NCBI GenBank assembly: GCA_003427395.1
Contig: BFEA01000595.1
Location: 5,511 to 34,074 of the forward strand
DNA from: Chara braunii
Lineage: Eukaryota; Streptophyta; Charophyceae; Charales; Characeae
DNA: 28,564 nucleotides
Direction of reading: 5' to 3'
Shown here: piece after piece, positions 9,732 through 19,613 of the stretch
How positions within the stretch are numbered: the stretch's first letter is position 1
How the letters are laid out: every line of letters begins with the position of its first letter
Program-made: the position numbers and the translations under genes
The notes under the pieces: model-generated
Databases searched by the model: none
Told to the model about the DNA's origin: nothing
Seen by the model: only the letters and a program-made list of their open reading frames with translations

Positions 9732-9857
9732 CTGGTACCTTTCCTGAATTTTAATTGGTGCACTGCTTCTTGTGTCTAGGAGTCGTGACTTTTCACTTGT
9801 GAAACGTGATATTTGACCGCGGGTAAAAACTCTTGCCTCTGGGTGTGATTGTCCACA
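9732..9857 (+). repeat. Dispersed repeat with 20-bp tandem units, copy 1
   Basis: GGTACCTTTCCTGAATTTTA is followed by about three degenerate 20-bp units starting at 9798, 9818 and 9838 (TGTGAAACGTGATATTTGAC type). The same order, a GGTACTTTTCTCGAATTTTT lead and then 20-bp units, recurs at 10815-10963. Confidence 0.6.
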
Positions 9858-9979
9858 GGGTACCTGTTGGTCTCGACTCCTAAGGCTTCTCTGAGTCTGA
9901 CCGACTTAGTCTTTCTTGGCCTAGGCCCCTTTGACCCTAAAACTCAAATTTAAATTATGAATGGTGGAAGGTCTTTAAA

Positions 9980-9980
<1 letters not shown>

Positions 9981-10022
<42 letters not shown>
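9981..10022. repeat. (TAA)n microsatellite
   Basis: Uninterrupted TAA repeat of 14 units, directly before an exon-like open segment. Confidence 0.97.
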
Positions 10023-10023
<1 letters not shown>

Positions 10024-10034
10024 CGTAAGGAAAA

Positions 10035-10341
10035 TTGGGCAACTGGCGGAGTCACGGATTTCAGATCGCAAAACTTTTACTGAGATCCAAGGAAGGCAGA
10101 CACAGTTTCGGAAAGCAGCAATGCACTATCATTCCACTCATGGAGCACCAAAGTTTCGAATCCGATAATCAGTGGGAGCGTACTCTTGCTGTCACTAACA
10201 TAAGTATTCAGAGCCTCACTTTTGCCCAGACTATTATGCCGCTCCTGTCAGCTTATGAATTGATAGTGCAACTATTGACGCAAGTAGCAGAACAAAAGTT
10301 CATGGGGATGTCGACCCCCGTAGACTATCGCCAAGACCAGG
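10035..10341 (+). CDS. Exon-like open segment, unknown protein
   Basis: Open from an ATG at 10035 to a candidate donor, CAAGACCAG|GTACGTTTTTC, near 10341, after which the sequence turns sharply CT-rich as in an intron. The reading contains plausible protein such as SFGKQQCTIIPLMEHQSFES and NISIQSLTFAQTIMPLLSAY. No domain is recognised. TCGCAAAACTT and ATCGCC words here recur near 13265-13290, suggesting a diverged duplicate. The start is uncertain, and the segment may be an internal exon or a remnant. Confidence 0.35.
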
Positions 10342-10814
10342 TACGTTTTTCTCCCCACCGCTCTTTCCGTGTGCGCGCCTATCTGTTTGTGTCTGTTTAT
10401 TCGTCCGTTCATCTTTGTCCGACTGTCTGTTCATTTGTCCGTATTTGTCTGCACCTGTCTCTTCTTCCTCCCTTCTCCACTTTCTTTTTCTTTCTCCGTT
10501 TGAGAATCTTGACTCTGAATACATCCGTTGCTACTTAGCTTTATCGCTACTACTAACTTATGCGGCTGTGGCCACCTTCCCTCTCAGTGCAGTGTTGCTT
10601 AGCGGGCTCTTGACCGCATGCATCCCGCGAATAGTGCACAAGTGTTTCAACAACACTTCCACACTGCTCACGAATGAACACTCTTCCCAAAATGTGGTTG
10701 ACCAGTCCTTATTTTGACTTGGACTGAGCCTCAGCTCGTCCCAACATGTGCTTCCTTTGTCTTGACTTGGACCTGGTACCACGTGCCCACGGTCTGCTTG
10801 CTTCAGAACGTTAA
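10342..10814. other. CT-rich intron-like and unassigned sequence
   Basis: The first 160 nt are CT/TG-rich (CTGTTTGTCTG type), as expected after a donor. The remainder is mixed sequence without a supported exon. Confidence 0.35.
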
Positions 10815-10963
10815 GGCCCGGTACTTTTCTCGAATTTTTATTGGTGTGTTGCTGCTTGAATCTGTGAGTCACGACTTTCCATTTGTGGAACATGACTTTT
10901 GACTGTGGGTTGTAACTCTCACCTGTGGGATATGACCCCTGACTGTGAGACGTGACTCTTGAC
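10815..10963 (+). repeat. Dispersed repeat with 20-bp tandem units, copy 2
   Basis: Five tandem units of 20-21 bp start at 10863, 10884, 10904, 10924 and 10944, with consensus near TGTGGGAYRTGACYYYTGAC. The lead GGTACTTTTCTCGAATTTTT and the units match 9732-9857. Confidence 0.7.
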
Positions 10964-11588
10964 AACAACCCCTTTTGCTCTCTCTCCTTCTCTGTGCCTG
11001 TCTGTTTGTCTGTTTGCATCTGTTTGTTGCTGTATGTTTGTTTGTCTGTCACTGTCTGTCTGTCTGTCCGTCCGTCCTCTCTCTTTGATTGCGGATGGCG
11101 CCGGCGTACTTACCAGGTAAGTTGTTTCTTTCCCCCCCCCCACTCTTTATTTTTCATGATTGTTCCTTCTTCCCTACTATCGCATGTCCCTTTTACCTTG
11201 ATCTGGTCATAACATCGAAGGTACACAGCCCACACTCCCGGTAAATGCAGACTGTCAAAGAGTGCATTTTGTGTGTGGAGAAGAAGACTGCCGCTCCCTT
11301 TTCTTTTGGCTCCTCTTCCTTTTTCTCCACATCACATCTCCCTTCCTATTTCCTTTCAGCATTATCCCCTTTCTTTTTATTTACTTTTCCTACTTTGCCA
11401 TAACTAAAAGTGGCCTCATTAGTGTCCTTACGCTGACCGATGGTAAGATCTCCGAAGACGAGAGTTTCCTGATTAAAAAATTTGATTTCGAACGGGAGGA
11501 AATCGCGATAATAAATAATTAAAAAAAAAAAAGAACTCACGAACGGAAGAGAAATTACGAATAAGGATTGGTACAACAATACAAATCA
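10964..11588 (+). other. CT-rich stretch with two candidate splice donors
   Basis: CTGTCTGTCTG and CTTTCTTT-type pyrimidine sequence alternates with short islands. Candidate donors are ACCAG|GTAAGTTG at 11117 and GATG|GTAAGATC at 11443. The islands (about 11085-11116 and 11411-11442) are too short to identify, and no joined frame could be built. Confidence 0.3.
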
Positions 11589-11610
11589 GTAATAATGATA
11601 AAATAATAAA

Positions 11611-11641
<31 letters not shown>

Positions 11642-11670
11642 TATTACTACTGATAATAATAATAATAATA
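11589..11670. repeat. Imperfect (TAA)n microsatellite
   Basis: AAT/TAA tract with interruptions, including ATTACTACTG at 11642-11651. Confidence 0.95.
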
Positions 11671-11714
11671 GCCATATCCGGATGTATACAAGTTATGTCT
11701 CCGGTTTCATGCAG

Positions 11715-11736
11715 GTGTGGAAGCGATGTGGAGTCA
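11715..11736 (+). other. Candidate 22-nt micro-exon
   Basis: GTGTGGAAGCGATGTGGAGTCA is flanked by TTTCATGCAG (AG at 11713-11714) and GTAAGC (from 11737), then pyrimidine-rich sequence. The splice-site match is the only evidence. Confidence 0.25.
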
Positions 11737-11739
11737 GTA

Positions 11740-12180
11740 AGCATCCCCCCTTCTTTTCTCCTTTTTACACGCACTCACGCACGTTGGTGCACACCCCTCT
11801 TCCTATTCGTTTGTTTGCTCCCGCTATCTTCCATTTGCGCTTGCTGTTTTGATATTGCTCACTTCTGGGTCGCCTGTCTCAATCCATGCGCTCAGTCCCA
11901 GTCATGCTTATATGTTAGCTTCCACTCTCTCAACTCCTGCTTATTTTTCTCCTCATGCACGTTCTCGTTTTTCCTACTCAAATTTCTCCACGTGTTCTTC
12001 TGCTAGCTCTCACTAATCGCATGCCTGCTTGCTCGTGTGCTAGCGCCTGCTCCTGGTCATGCTTACTCACGTTCCTCCTCCCTCTCTCATACACGCCGGT
12101 GCTCATTCGTTTCGTTGCTCTAGCGAAGACACATTACACCCTCCATGCTATATACCGCTTTCAAAATATGGCCCCGCGAT
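11740..12180. other. Pyrimidine-rich sequence without supported gene
   Basis: Long CT-rich plus strand with interspersed CATGCTT/CATGCCT words. Frames here read Cys, Phe, Leu and Ser runs, typical of CT-rich DNA rather than protein. Confidence 0.4.
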
Positions 12181-12204
12181 ATCGCCCCGGTCATAATATT
12201 CCAG

Positions 12205-12248
12205 GTGTAGCGCCAACCAAGATGAGGATGTCGACTTCCATGGTCGCA
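12205..12248 (+). other. Candidate 44-nt exon
   Basis: Bounded by ATAATATTCCAG (AG at 12203-12204) and GTGAGTCTTC (from 12249), then CT-rich sequence. It contains AGGATGTCGAC, close to GGGGATGTCGACC in the exon-like segment at about 10304-10316, hinting at duplicated modules. Confidence 0.28.
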
Positions 12249-12250
12249 GT

Positions 12251-12715
12251 GAGTCTTCTTCATCCTTCCCTCCATTCATTGTTCTTCCTTCTCCTGCTGA
12301 TTTCCACTCCCCCTTCTTTTTCTATTCGTTTCTACCTCCCGCTGTCATCGTCTTCCTTCCCGCTTTTTGGTTTCCTCTCGTGTTCTCACCTTTGCTAACC
12401 ACAACATGCTGTTTCTTCTATCTGCATGTCTACCTCCCATTTTTTCCCGTGTATCCATCTCCGCAACCCCTCCTTCTACTCCTCTTTCCTTCTTCTTCCT
12501 CTTCTTACGATGGTCACCCTCTAGATGATCTCTATCTATCTACAATTTCATCGCAATGAATAAAATAGATTATGAAAATGATAATGAATGAATGTCAACT
12601 ATCTTTCCTGTTCGATACAGTTATCACAAGGGAAGGCACGGCTTGTGGGAAGGTGATGCTTGTAAGTAAGTCAGGTACGTGATTCTCTTCTCTTACTCTC
12701 TCGTACTCTTTCTTC

Positions 12716-12720
<5 letters not shown>
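12251..12720. other. CT-rich then AT-rich spacer
   Basis: CT-rich to about 12530, then AT-rich. A possible donor-like TGTAAGTAAGTCAGGTACG lies near 12660. No gene is supported. Confidence 0.35.

Positions 12721-12722
<2 letters not shown>

Positions 12723-12769
<47 letters not shown>
12723..12769. repeat. (CA)n microsatellite
   Basis: Pure CA repeat of about 23 units. Confidence 0.97.
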
Positions 12770-12770
<1 letters not shown>

Positions 12771-12877
12771 GCATACAACCAAACAAATAAGTGTGGCAGT
12801 GTATATTCCCTCTCTTAGCGTTATATTCATTCGATTTGGCTTGTCCTACCGATAAAGCACCGGGGAGTCAGTCGCGC

Positions 12878-12879
<2 letters not shown>

Positions 12880-12916
<37 letters not shown>

Positions 12917-12972
12917 ACACGCACACACACACACACACACATGCACACACACACACGTACACACACACACAC
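12880..12972. repeat. Interrupted (CA)n microsatellite
   Basis: CA repeat with AA, CG and TG interruptions, 110 nt from the previous CA tract. Confidence 0.95.
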
Positions 12973-13349
12973 GTCAACCCACATACATAGTAGTGCACTG
13001 TTCCATGTTTTTGTGTTAGATTCATTCGTTTTTTGTCATCCTATCGATGGAAGTACTTTGAGGGAAGTCACGAAATCCGAGACTTACCTGTTCTCTCTCT
13101 TCCCCTTGTTGTCGCCGTCGTGAAAGCCCTCCGAGAGAGACGACTAGAGGCCCGAACGGTGGTGCACAAATGTTCGTTCGACCACCAAAAAACGACTCGC
13201 CCATCCTTCGCAAACTCGAAACCTCCCAGGCATGTGTAGGGAGTTCCTCGCAACTAAGTAAAAGGTCGCAAAACTTACACCCGGGATATCGCCATTATCG
13301 ACTGCAGGGGGCTGTAAGTTGTCCTCTCCACCCTCTCTCTTCTCCTCCT

Positions 13350-13351
<2 letters not shown>
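12973..13351. other. Mixed sequence with duplicated exon-like words
   Basis: Contains TCGCAAAACTTACACCCGGG and ATATCGCC near 13265-13292, resembling words in the 10035-10341 segment, followed by GGGGGCT|GTAAGTTG (donor at about 13313) and a CT tract. A frame runs across it from 13170 but only into the poly-T. Coding status unclear. Confidence 0.3.

Positions 13352-13409
<58 letters not shown>
13352..13409. repeat. Poly-T run of 58 nt
   Basis: Uninterrupted T homopolymer within a CT-rich stretch. It could be the poly-A tail of a minus-strand retrocopy, but no target-site duplication was identified. Its length may also be an assembly estimate. Confidence 0.9.
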
Positions 13410-13822
13410 CTTGCTCCCTACTCTTCCTTTCCTCCCTTTCCTTTCTCTACCTTTCCACGACCTCCTCTCTCCCGTGATGTTATTCCCTCTCCTCCCTCGC
13501 TAGTTACCATGTCCCTGCCTGCGACCTTCTTCCACCTCCTCGCGTCGTTCCCTTTCTTTGTCTCTGTGAGCTTTCCATCTCTTTTCATTCGCTGTTATCA
13601 CCTTTTGGTCCTGCCACGCTATCTCCTTTTTTCCCTTCCACGCACCACGTTGTCCCCTCCCTTGAGGTCGGATGCTCCCTCCATCGTTACATTGGATCGC
13701 CGTCTATGCTGGTATGAATGCTTACAGGCTACGACCATGCGATTTCCAGTTGGCCGTGAGTTGGGTCACCCACAGGAATGAACCTGCTCGTGAAATAAGG
13801 TAGATCCAGCGAGGGTAAAGGC
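13410..13822. other. CT-rich sequence, possible small exon at end
   Basis: Pyrimidine-rich, then CTTACAG|GCTACGACCATGCG near 13724 with a GTGAGTTGGG donor about 30 nt later. This is too little to assign a product. Confidence 0.3.

Positions 13823-13871
<49 letters not shown>
13823..13871. repeat. (TAA)n microsatellite
   Basis: TAA repeat of about 16 units, followed by A-rich sequence. Confidence 0.96.
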
Positions 13872-13873
<2 letters not shown>

Positions 13874-14177
13874 TAGTGAATAATAAAAAAAAAACAAATA
13901 ATAAACCATAACTAAATTTTAACCGCTATAGGCGACGGAGGCACGTCCGGGGTCTTAGTAGAGGGTAAGTCCTTTCTTTTGATTAAATATGGCTTGAATT
14001 CCACGCCAATCCATCAAGGTAGTCAAGGAACTAGAGAGAAGTAATAATACGAACAATAATAAAAATGAAAATAAAATAAAATTTAACAGCTAACCACCCG
14101 TTCATGCCAAGTGTCATACCCCTGCTACACTCCTTTTCAACTAACTAACTTCAACTAACTCCACTACTGAGGTTGCG

Positions 14178-14187
14178 GGTTCAAGCC
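14178..14187 (+). promoter_or_regulatory. Pol III B-box-like motif
   Basis: GGTTCAAGCC matches the B-box consensus, and the context GCGGGTTCAAGCCCCG resembles a tRNA T-arm. No A box or acceptor stem was found at tRNA spacing, so this is at most a remnant of a tRNA-derived SINE. Confidence 0.35.
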
Positions 14188-14189
14188 CC

Positions 14190-15454
14190 GACCAATTGAG
14201 CCTGAGTAAAACGTTACGGAGCTTCTTTATAAGCAAAACTAGCTCAAGGGTCAAGTGGATTCGTTCCGTATACTTGACAAATTGCACCTAAACCAACTGA
14301 CCTAACTCCTAATTCGAATAGAAATGGAGCAACCCAGATCCATGTAGAGTCGTGCGCTAATTCAAGCCCGTTTTCTAAGTCTATGTGTGTGTACGCTTCC
14401 CGGTCTGCATGCCTGTCTGAATGCTTGTCGGCTTGAGTGTGTGTGTGTGACCTGCAAGGGCACTTGGTTGATAGGAAGGCCCGAAGGCCTGATACTTACC
14501 TATGACCGTGACGTTGAGGGTCGCTGCGTGGAAAACAGTCAAGTGGCGGGGAAAGAGGTCCGCGACACTTCAAAGCAATGGAAAATACCGAAGTAACAGG
14601 TAAGCTGGTACCACACCATGTAGAGGTAGATGTGTTGGGTACTCGAGGTCGAGCAAAAGAAGATAAAAGTTGGCATTTTTAGAGGCCCAGCACCGATAGA
14701 TAGGCAGGTACTAGTTCAAGTAGCCTGAGTCTAGGCCCTGTGCAGATGATACCAGAGCTTGCGACGGTTTCTCCCCCTGCAAAGGGACGAAGGCACTAGT
14801 TGCTTGGGTGGTCACGTGGACACGAAGTCGCCACTCGAGAGGCGGCTTCCTCTCTACATATGGGAGACGGAGCTAGAGCCTCAACCCCACTCACAAGATA
14901 CGAGTAAGGACAAAGGTACCGATTGCTATTACCTATTATGGTAGGCAGTGTGTTTCTCTTGGCTGCCCCGACCGCATGGCCGGGGTTATATTAAATTTTC
15001 AACTATCTTTAGATTTTATGGTGGTGCGACTTGCCGACTTTCCCATACCAACCAGTCTGACGCCATCAGACTCGTTCTAATAAACTTTTGCCTTACCGCC
15101 CGAGCCTTTGACTGATTTAGATTGTGGTCGCCACATCCCGTGCGACCTTTTCTTGTTCTCTTCCAATCTTTCGGCTCTTGCGGCTGAAGACTTTTAACTT
15201 TTACTAACCTTTACCTATTTTCGTACACGTCGTATCACTGCATATGGCCACCTAGAAACCTCGGTCTTAGTAATCGGGAAGTTTTGCTTCACGACGCCAT
15301 GCCAAAAAAAAATTCAATTTTTACTCCAGACCGTCCCTCGTATGGCAACCGGTGTTGATACTGTATCGAATGCAAAATCATGACGATAATGCGACTTGGA
15401 ACATTTTGGTAGGATCGCACGTGGTGAAGTACCGAGTTGTGTAGGAGTCCGCTA
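14190..15454. other. No recognised gene; two GC hairpins
   Basis: Nothing convincing coded. CCCCG/CGGGG pair around 14964-14982, and AGTCTGA/TCAGACT around 15054-15072. Short frames here lack features. Confidence 0.4.
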
Positions 15455-15545
15455 GTATTAGGCTCAACCTTGGGCCTAACACTATTGGTTACGGTGTTGG
15501 ACTTTCATCAGGGAGATTTAGGGATCGAGGCCAGTGGGTGACGAC
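15455..15545 (+). mobile_element. tRNA-like SINE head
   Basis: GGTTACGGTGTTGGACTTTC (15487-15506) then ATCAGGGA and GGGATCGAGGCC (15521-15532) resemble the D-arm, anticodon arm and B box of a tRNA. The GGACTTTCA segment recalls tRNA-Glu(TTC). A-box spacing is right but its sequence is degraded (TGGGCCTAACACTATTGG). It is probably the promoter end of a tRNA-derived SINE; its 3' limit is not defined. Confidence 0.4.
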
Positions 15546-15554
15546 TCATAAATA

Positions 15555-16500
15555 TTGAAGCGACGAAAGGGAAACCAACTGGTCGAGGGTCCAGCGAGGC
15601 CATCCTTTTGGTTTTTGCGGTTCACAGGGTTGCGCGGTAGGACCAAGGTCATATTAGCAAATCCCGTTTTTTCCCCGTCCCTTATTTTATTTATTTTATT
15701 TAATGGTTACTATTTTCGTTTAGTTAAACTTTTTAGGTCGGACGCGAGACCGATTCGTTCGGGTCCTTGTACGTTCGAGATGGTGGCGAAACTCCTCTAT
15801 CCTACTCATCTTGAAACACGGGCCGAGGAAGTCGACATGCAATACAGGCTGGTTGAAGGTGCTCAGGTCCACGAGGCAGAAGAAATTTGAGTGGCAGGGA
15901 CTCTCCGCGGGTACACCATCCGCTGACCACAATCTGCTGTGAGAGCTTTGTGTGTGAGGCATGCCCGCTGGGGTCCGACAGACAGGGATTGTGTCTGGGC
16001 ATAGGCGGCCTAAGACACGGTCGGGAGGTCCGCAACAGTATTACCTGCAGGGGCAGTTCACGTGGAACCTCTTTCCACCTTGGTCTTTAAGAATCTGCAT
16101 TTGAGTATTTGCTACCATCATCAAGATCTGGACGGGGACCAGCTCAGGGTAGGCCCACTCAAGAATTATACAACGGACCCGCACCCTCCCGTTCGTCGAA
16201 GGGTCAGGGCAGCCACAACGGCTGGACAGGTTGGGGCGCAGTGTCGTTCGATTTCGGGGCTGGATGTTTCAAAAGGTGACTTGCTATGAGCCTTGCGGAG
16301 AATTTCGACTACCGCGACCGTCATTCTACTGTCTGCATCAGGCCACGACCCGTGGCAATATCTGGGTAGAGAGTAGTCTGGAGTGGCGTAGGGCGATATG
16401 ATGGAGGACGCAACGATACTGTTGAGCTAATGGTTGTCGGACCAGGTATAGGGACGGAAGGTCAATCAAACCACCTTGTAGTTGACTGTGTGTGAGATCA
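15555..16500. other. Unassigned moderately GC-rich stretch
   Basis: Several short overlapping frames on both strands, none with a recognisable motif. TTATTTTATTTATTTTATTT simple sequence at about 15682. The composition resembles the decayed coding block that follows. Confidence 0.35.
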
Positions 16501-16529
16501 CCCCGACGATAGTTAGACCGGACCACGCT

Positions 16530-16862
16530 GGGCGCTGAGGAAAGCTGCGGTCGGATTTTGTGTTAGCGGCAAAGAGAGGCGAGGCGGCGGAGACCTGAGA
16601 AGGAGGATTGGATCGAGGGGCTCGTTTTCGGCCGAGTGCTTGCGAGGAAAGGAAGACTTGGGAATGGCGAGGAGACAAAGCAAGCCGTTGCAAAAAGGTG
16701 CGGCGCTCGCCCGATCCTTAGTGGAATCGAGAGAGGGAGGAACCGATCTCGGGGTTCTGACCCCGGGCAGAGCATTAGCGAGTTTAGATTTGGAAGAAAG
16801 TGAGTATATAGTGAAGGTGGTGCGCATAGGAGAGACTGGGGAATGACTATAACGGAAGGGGT
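16530..16862 (+). pseudogene. Possible decayed coding sequence, unknown
   Basis: More than one plus-strand frame stays open for long distances. One, ending at a stop near 16846, contains DLGVLTPGRALASLDLEESE and YIVKVVRIGETGE, which read like protein. Another is rich in Arg and Glu. The minus strand is also open, as GC-rich DNA often allows. No family recognised; fragment status is inferred from the neighbouring decayed block. Confidence 0.25.
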
Positions 16863-17213
16863 GAAGCTCTAACTTACTCATCTCCTATCGAAATTCGGCG
16901 GGAGAAAGTGTTAGATTGGGGTTTTAGGATAAGGTGAACCCAAATCTGACTTTAGTTTTAGTAGATGGTCAGCGGGGTTAGAACTAGGAAGCAAAAGGAT
17001 TGCACGCGGAGAGTCGAAGAAGAGGAGAAAGACGAGAGAAAAAAAAAAGGGTCGTCCTCATTTTTTCTGAATGAAAGTCGGTGATCCGAGGAGTTAAGGT
17101 AGGATTTTGGGCGATGGCAGTGTCGGAATTGGTAGAAAGACCTTGTTTTCTTCGATGCGAATATTAGGGGTTGTGCGTGAGTAAGGTGGTTAGAGTCGAG
17201 AAGAAGGATAAGC

Positions 17214-18136
17214 TAGCGGGAAGGGAAGTTGTGCATTAGTGATGCATCCGTCCGCATTCTAGCGGAAGATCCATTATGGTTTTGTTCGGCCTACCAATGG
17301 GAGTAGTTGGAAGTCGACCGTTGAGTTGAAGAATGTATGTTGTACCAGTTGCACAACATTGTCTGTGAAGAGTTGAGTGTCGACACGATCCTGCAAGAGC
17401 TCGAAGTGGTGGTCAATTCCGTCCGGGCAACCATCATCTCCCTCGCGATCAAAAATGGTATTCGTGACTGAGGGTAAGGGTGCGTGTGAGCTAGAGGGTG
17501 AGGGAGGCCAAGAAGGAGAAAAGTAACTTACCTGACTAAGTTCGCTTTGGAGGTTGCCACTGCCATTGATACACGTACTGACCTCGAACAGAGGGCATAC
17601 CCTCGTATCTCTAACTGCCAAGCCGACGAATTGGCTTTCTCTCCCCGACTCTAACCGACCATACCAGTGATCGAATGCATAGAGGATTTCAACGCCTACG
17701 TATCTACGAAGAATTCGAAGAGATTGGAGGAGGGGGATCGAGCGTACAAAAGAGTGGAAATTTACCAGTTGGCTAGTGCGCAAGAGTGATGAGCGAATAA
17801 CAGGGAGGGACCTTACGTGTCCGGACGATGCGCATTTGTTTCGTTGAGTCGAAGTAGCAAGCCAGAAGGACTGCAAATCTTTCTGCTGGCCGGTACACCC
17901 TCCGTTCATCCGCCGGTGCAGTAACGGACCAGCGAGGGTGGCGTAGACTCAATGGTGAACAACATACTTTGGGTCACATCTGCTTGGAGGGCAAGGGCGA
18001 GCTGCAAAGTAGGGACCTAATTGTTGACCAGTATGCCGCCAATCGCATTAGCCAAAGCGACAATGAGGGTCAACCACGGAGTGATGACTCACCTTCCGAC
18101 GTCGCGCTGCCCATCGAGCGACTGACAGTGAAGTAA
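17214..18136 (+). pseudogene. Decayed plus-strand gene or retroelement, unknown
   Basis: Frame 3 reads continuous protein-like sequence broken only by scattered stops: CISDASVRILAEDPLWFCSA, then VEECMLYQLHNIVCEELSVD, then FALEVATAIDTRTDLEQRAY and IEDFNAYVSTKNSKRLEEGD. Near 17900-17980 it shifts to frame 2 (RDLIVDQYAANRISQSDNEG) and ends at TAA 18134-18136. Stops at the Gln/Arg-like positions (TAG, TGA, TAA) fit C-to-T decay. A stop-rich segment at about 17457-17540 might be an intron. I do not recognise the protein. The 211-codon frame on the opposite strand (17274-17909) is Ser/Arg/Leu-rich and more likely a shadow, although it holds a neat CAG|GTAAGT...CTCAG pair. Confidence 0.4.
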
Positions 18137-18305
18137 GACCAGCCGTGGGGTTGCTGAATTAGCAGTTGACAACTACACTGTCCTTCATACCAGGCAGAGT
18201 AGTGTGAGTCTAGTCGCAGGCTGGATACTTGTTAGAGTTTGGTGAGGGCTATATAGCCAATATCTGCGTACACTCCATCGCTGCATGGCCAACTAGACCC
18301 CACTG

Positions 18306-18557
18306 TTGCTTACTTTGGAGAGAGAAAGGGCTATGTTTTTGACGTACAGCCCTTGCCTTGGGGTCGTGATCAGTGCGTATCGGGCTGTGAAGCACGACAA
18401 AGAGGCTAAGCTCGTTGAAGGGAGGTTATCGCTGCGATTCAGAGATTCGTCAGGGAGGTCAACAATCAACGGTTTAACTTCAGTTGACCAAGCTGCTGTG
18501 CGTTTTAGCCATTATTGCGAGCCCTCAGGAGTTGAAGATTTCAAGGCCCTCTCCTAA
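18306..18557 (+). CDS. Open segment, unknown protein fragment
   Basis: Open frame of 83 codons with balanced composition, for example YRAVKHDKEAKLVEGRLSLR and STINGLTSVDQAAVRFSHYC. It lies 170 nt after the decayed block on the same strand and may be another piece of it. No domain recognised. Confidence 0.3.
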   Translation: MLTLERERAMFLTYSPCLGVVISAYRAVKHDKEAKLVEGRLSLRFRDSSGRSTINGLTSVDQAAVRFSHYCEPSGVEDFKALS

Positions 18558-18709
18558 GAGTTGAGTTTGTCCTTCTCTTGTATCTCGAGCGTCCGAAACC
18601 CCTTATTCTGCCCTTCTTAATCTAAGTCTAGTCTGTGGTTACGAGAGGAAGGTGGCAGGGGGGATTGCAACCCGTAGGACCGCATCAAGACTCTCGGGGG
18701 AGTTTGCCC

Positions 18710-18840
18710 ACCGATTGCGGGAGCTCTGTCGGAACTCAGGAGGAGTTATGCAAGCAGGGAACTGATAGGTAAACCTTTGTTCCCTTCTATAAACCTAGTT
18801 ATAACCCATAGTTGTACATCCTTCTATGGTTTGACTGAGT
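18710..18840 (+). pseudogene. Conserved exon-like block, copy 2
   Basis: Matches the minus strand of 8750-8875, identically over 18712-18733 and with scattered similarity to about 18840 (CCTTCTAT-GG-TTTGACTG). Readings RLRELCRNSGGVMQAGN or IAGALSELRRSYASREL are both similar to the other copy. It ends at a plausible donor, CTGATAG|GTAAACC (18769). Arrays A and B follow downstream, mirroring array L after copy 1. Confidence 0.45.
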
Positions 18841-19613
18841 ATACTACATGCATCCTTAGTTGATTTTATGTTTGACTTTCAAGATACATACCAGACTTGA
18901 GTAAAAAAATGCGTGAGCAATCTCAGTTCCGCTTTTGTTGTTTGCCTGAAGTTAAGATTGTGAAAAAGGTTTGCATCTGGTGAAATGGCGGAAGAAGGTG
19001 GTTTTGCTTGCGCCTGACTAGGTTAACCAAAGGCGGGGCAATTATTCCTAAGTTGGATGACTCAATGCTGTGTTTTGTTTAGACTGCCTGGTAGACCGGA
19101 CAATTGTTTCATAAGTTTGGATGGTGTGGTTGCTCTGACTTGTGAGGGCTGCATGTGTTTACTTTACAGAGACCAAGCAAATGTTCCATAAGGTTGGATG
19201 GTTTTGTTGCCTTGTTTTGTTTGGGGTTTCTAATGTTTCTTTATTTCTGAAAGAAGGAGTTTGAGCAATTGTTTCATAAGTTTTGATAACTCAAACTTCT
19301 TTTTGTTTTATTATGAGGGAGGATCAAACAAAGGACTGGACAATGTTCCATAAGTTTAGATGGTCTGGTCTGGAGCCACGCACATGCTGCAACCAAAGGG
19401 TAAATTTTATTTATACTCTTATGTTACTCTACTTATGAATAGGCTAGTTAGACAATTGTTCCATAAGATTGGATGGTCTGACTATAGCTTATCACAAACT
19501 GAAGAGAGTATTAACTAAGAATACAGAGGTGGTAAGACGGGGCAGGTTAAACCTTGTTTCTAAATTAAACAGTTCAGTCGTATGCTATCGTAAAAAACTA
19601 GATGCAAATATCT

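Noticed and set aside
13170-13781. 203-codon protein with a long Phe run
   Set aside because: The Phe run is the 58-nt poly-T, and the rest is CT-rich low-complexity sequence.
14165-14200. Complete tRNA gene
   Set aside because: The T-arm-like segment has no A box, anticodon arm or acceptor stem at the right spacing.
17274-17909. 211-codon open frame on the minus strand
   Set aside because: Its composition (Ser, Arg, Leu, His) looks antisense, and the plus strand reads better protein with a few decay-type stops. A GTAAGT...CTCAG pair on the minus strand keeps some doubt.
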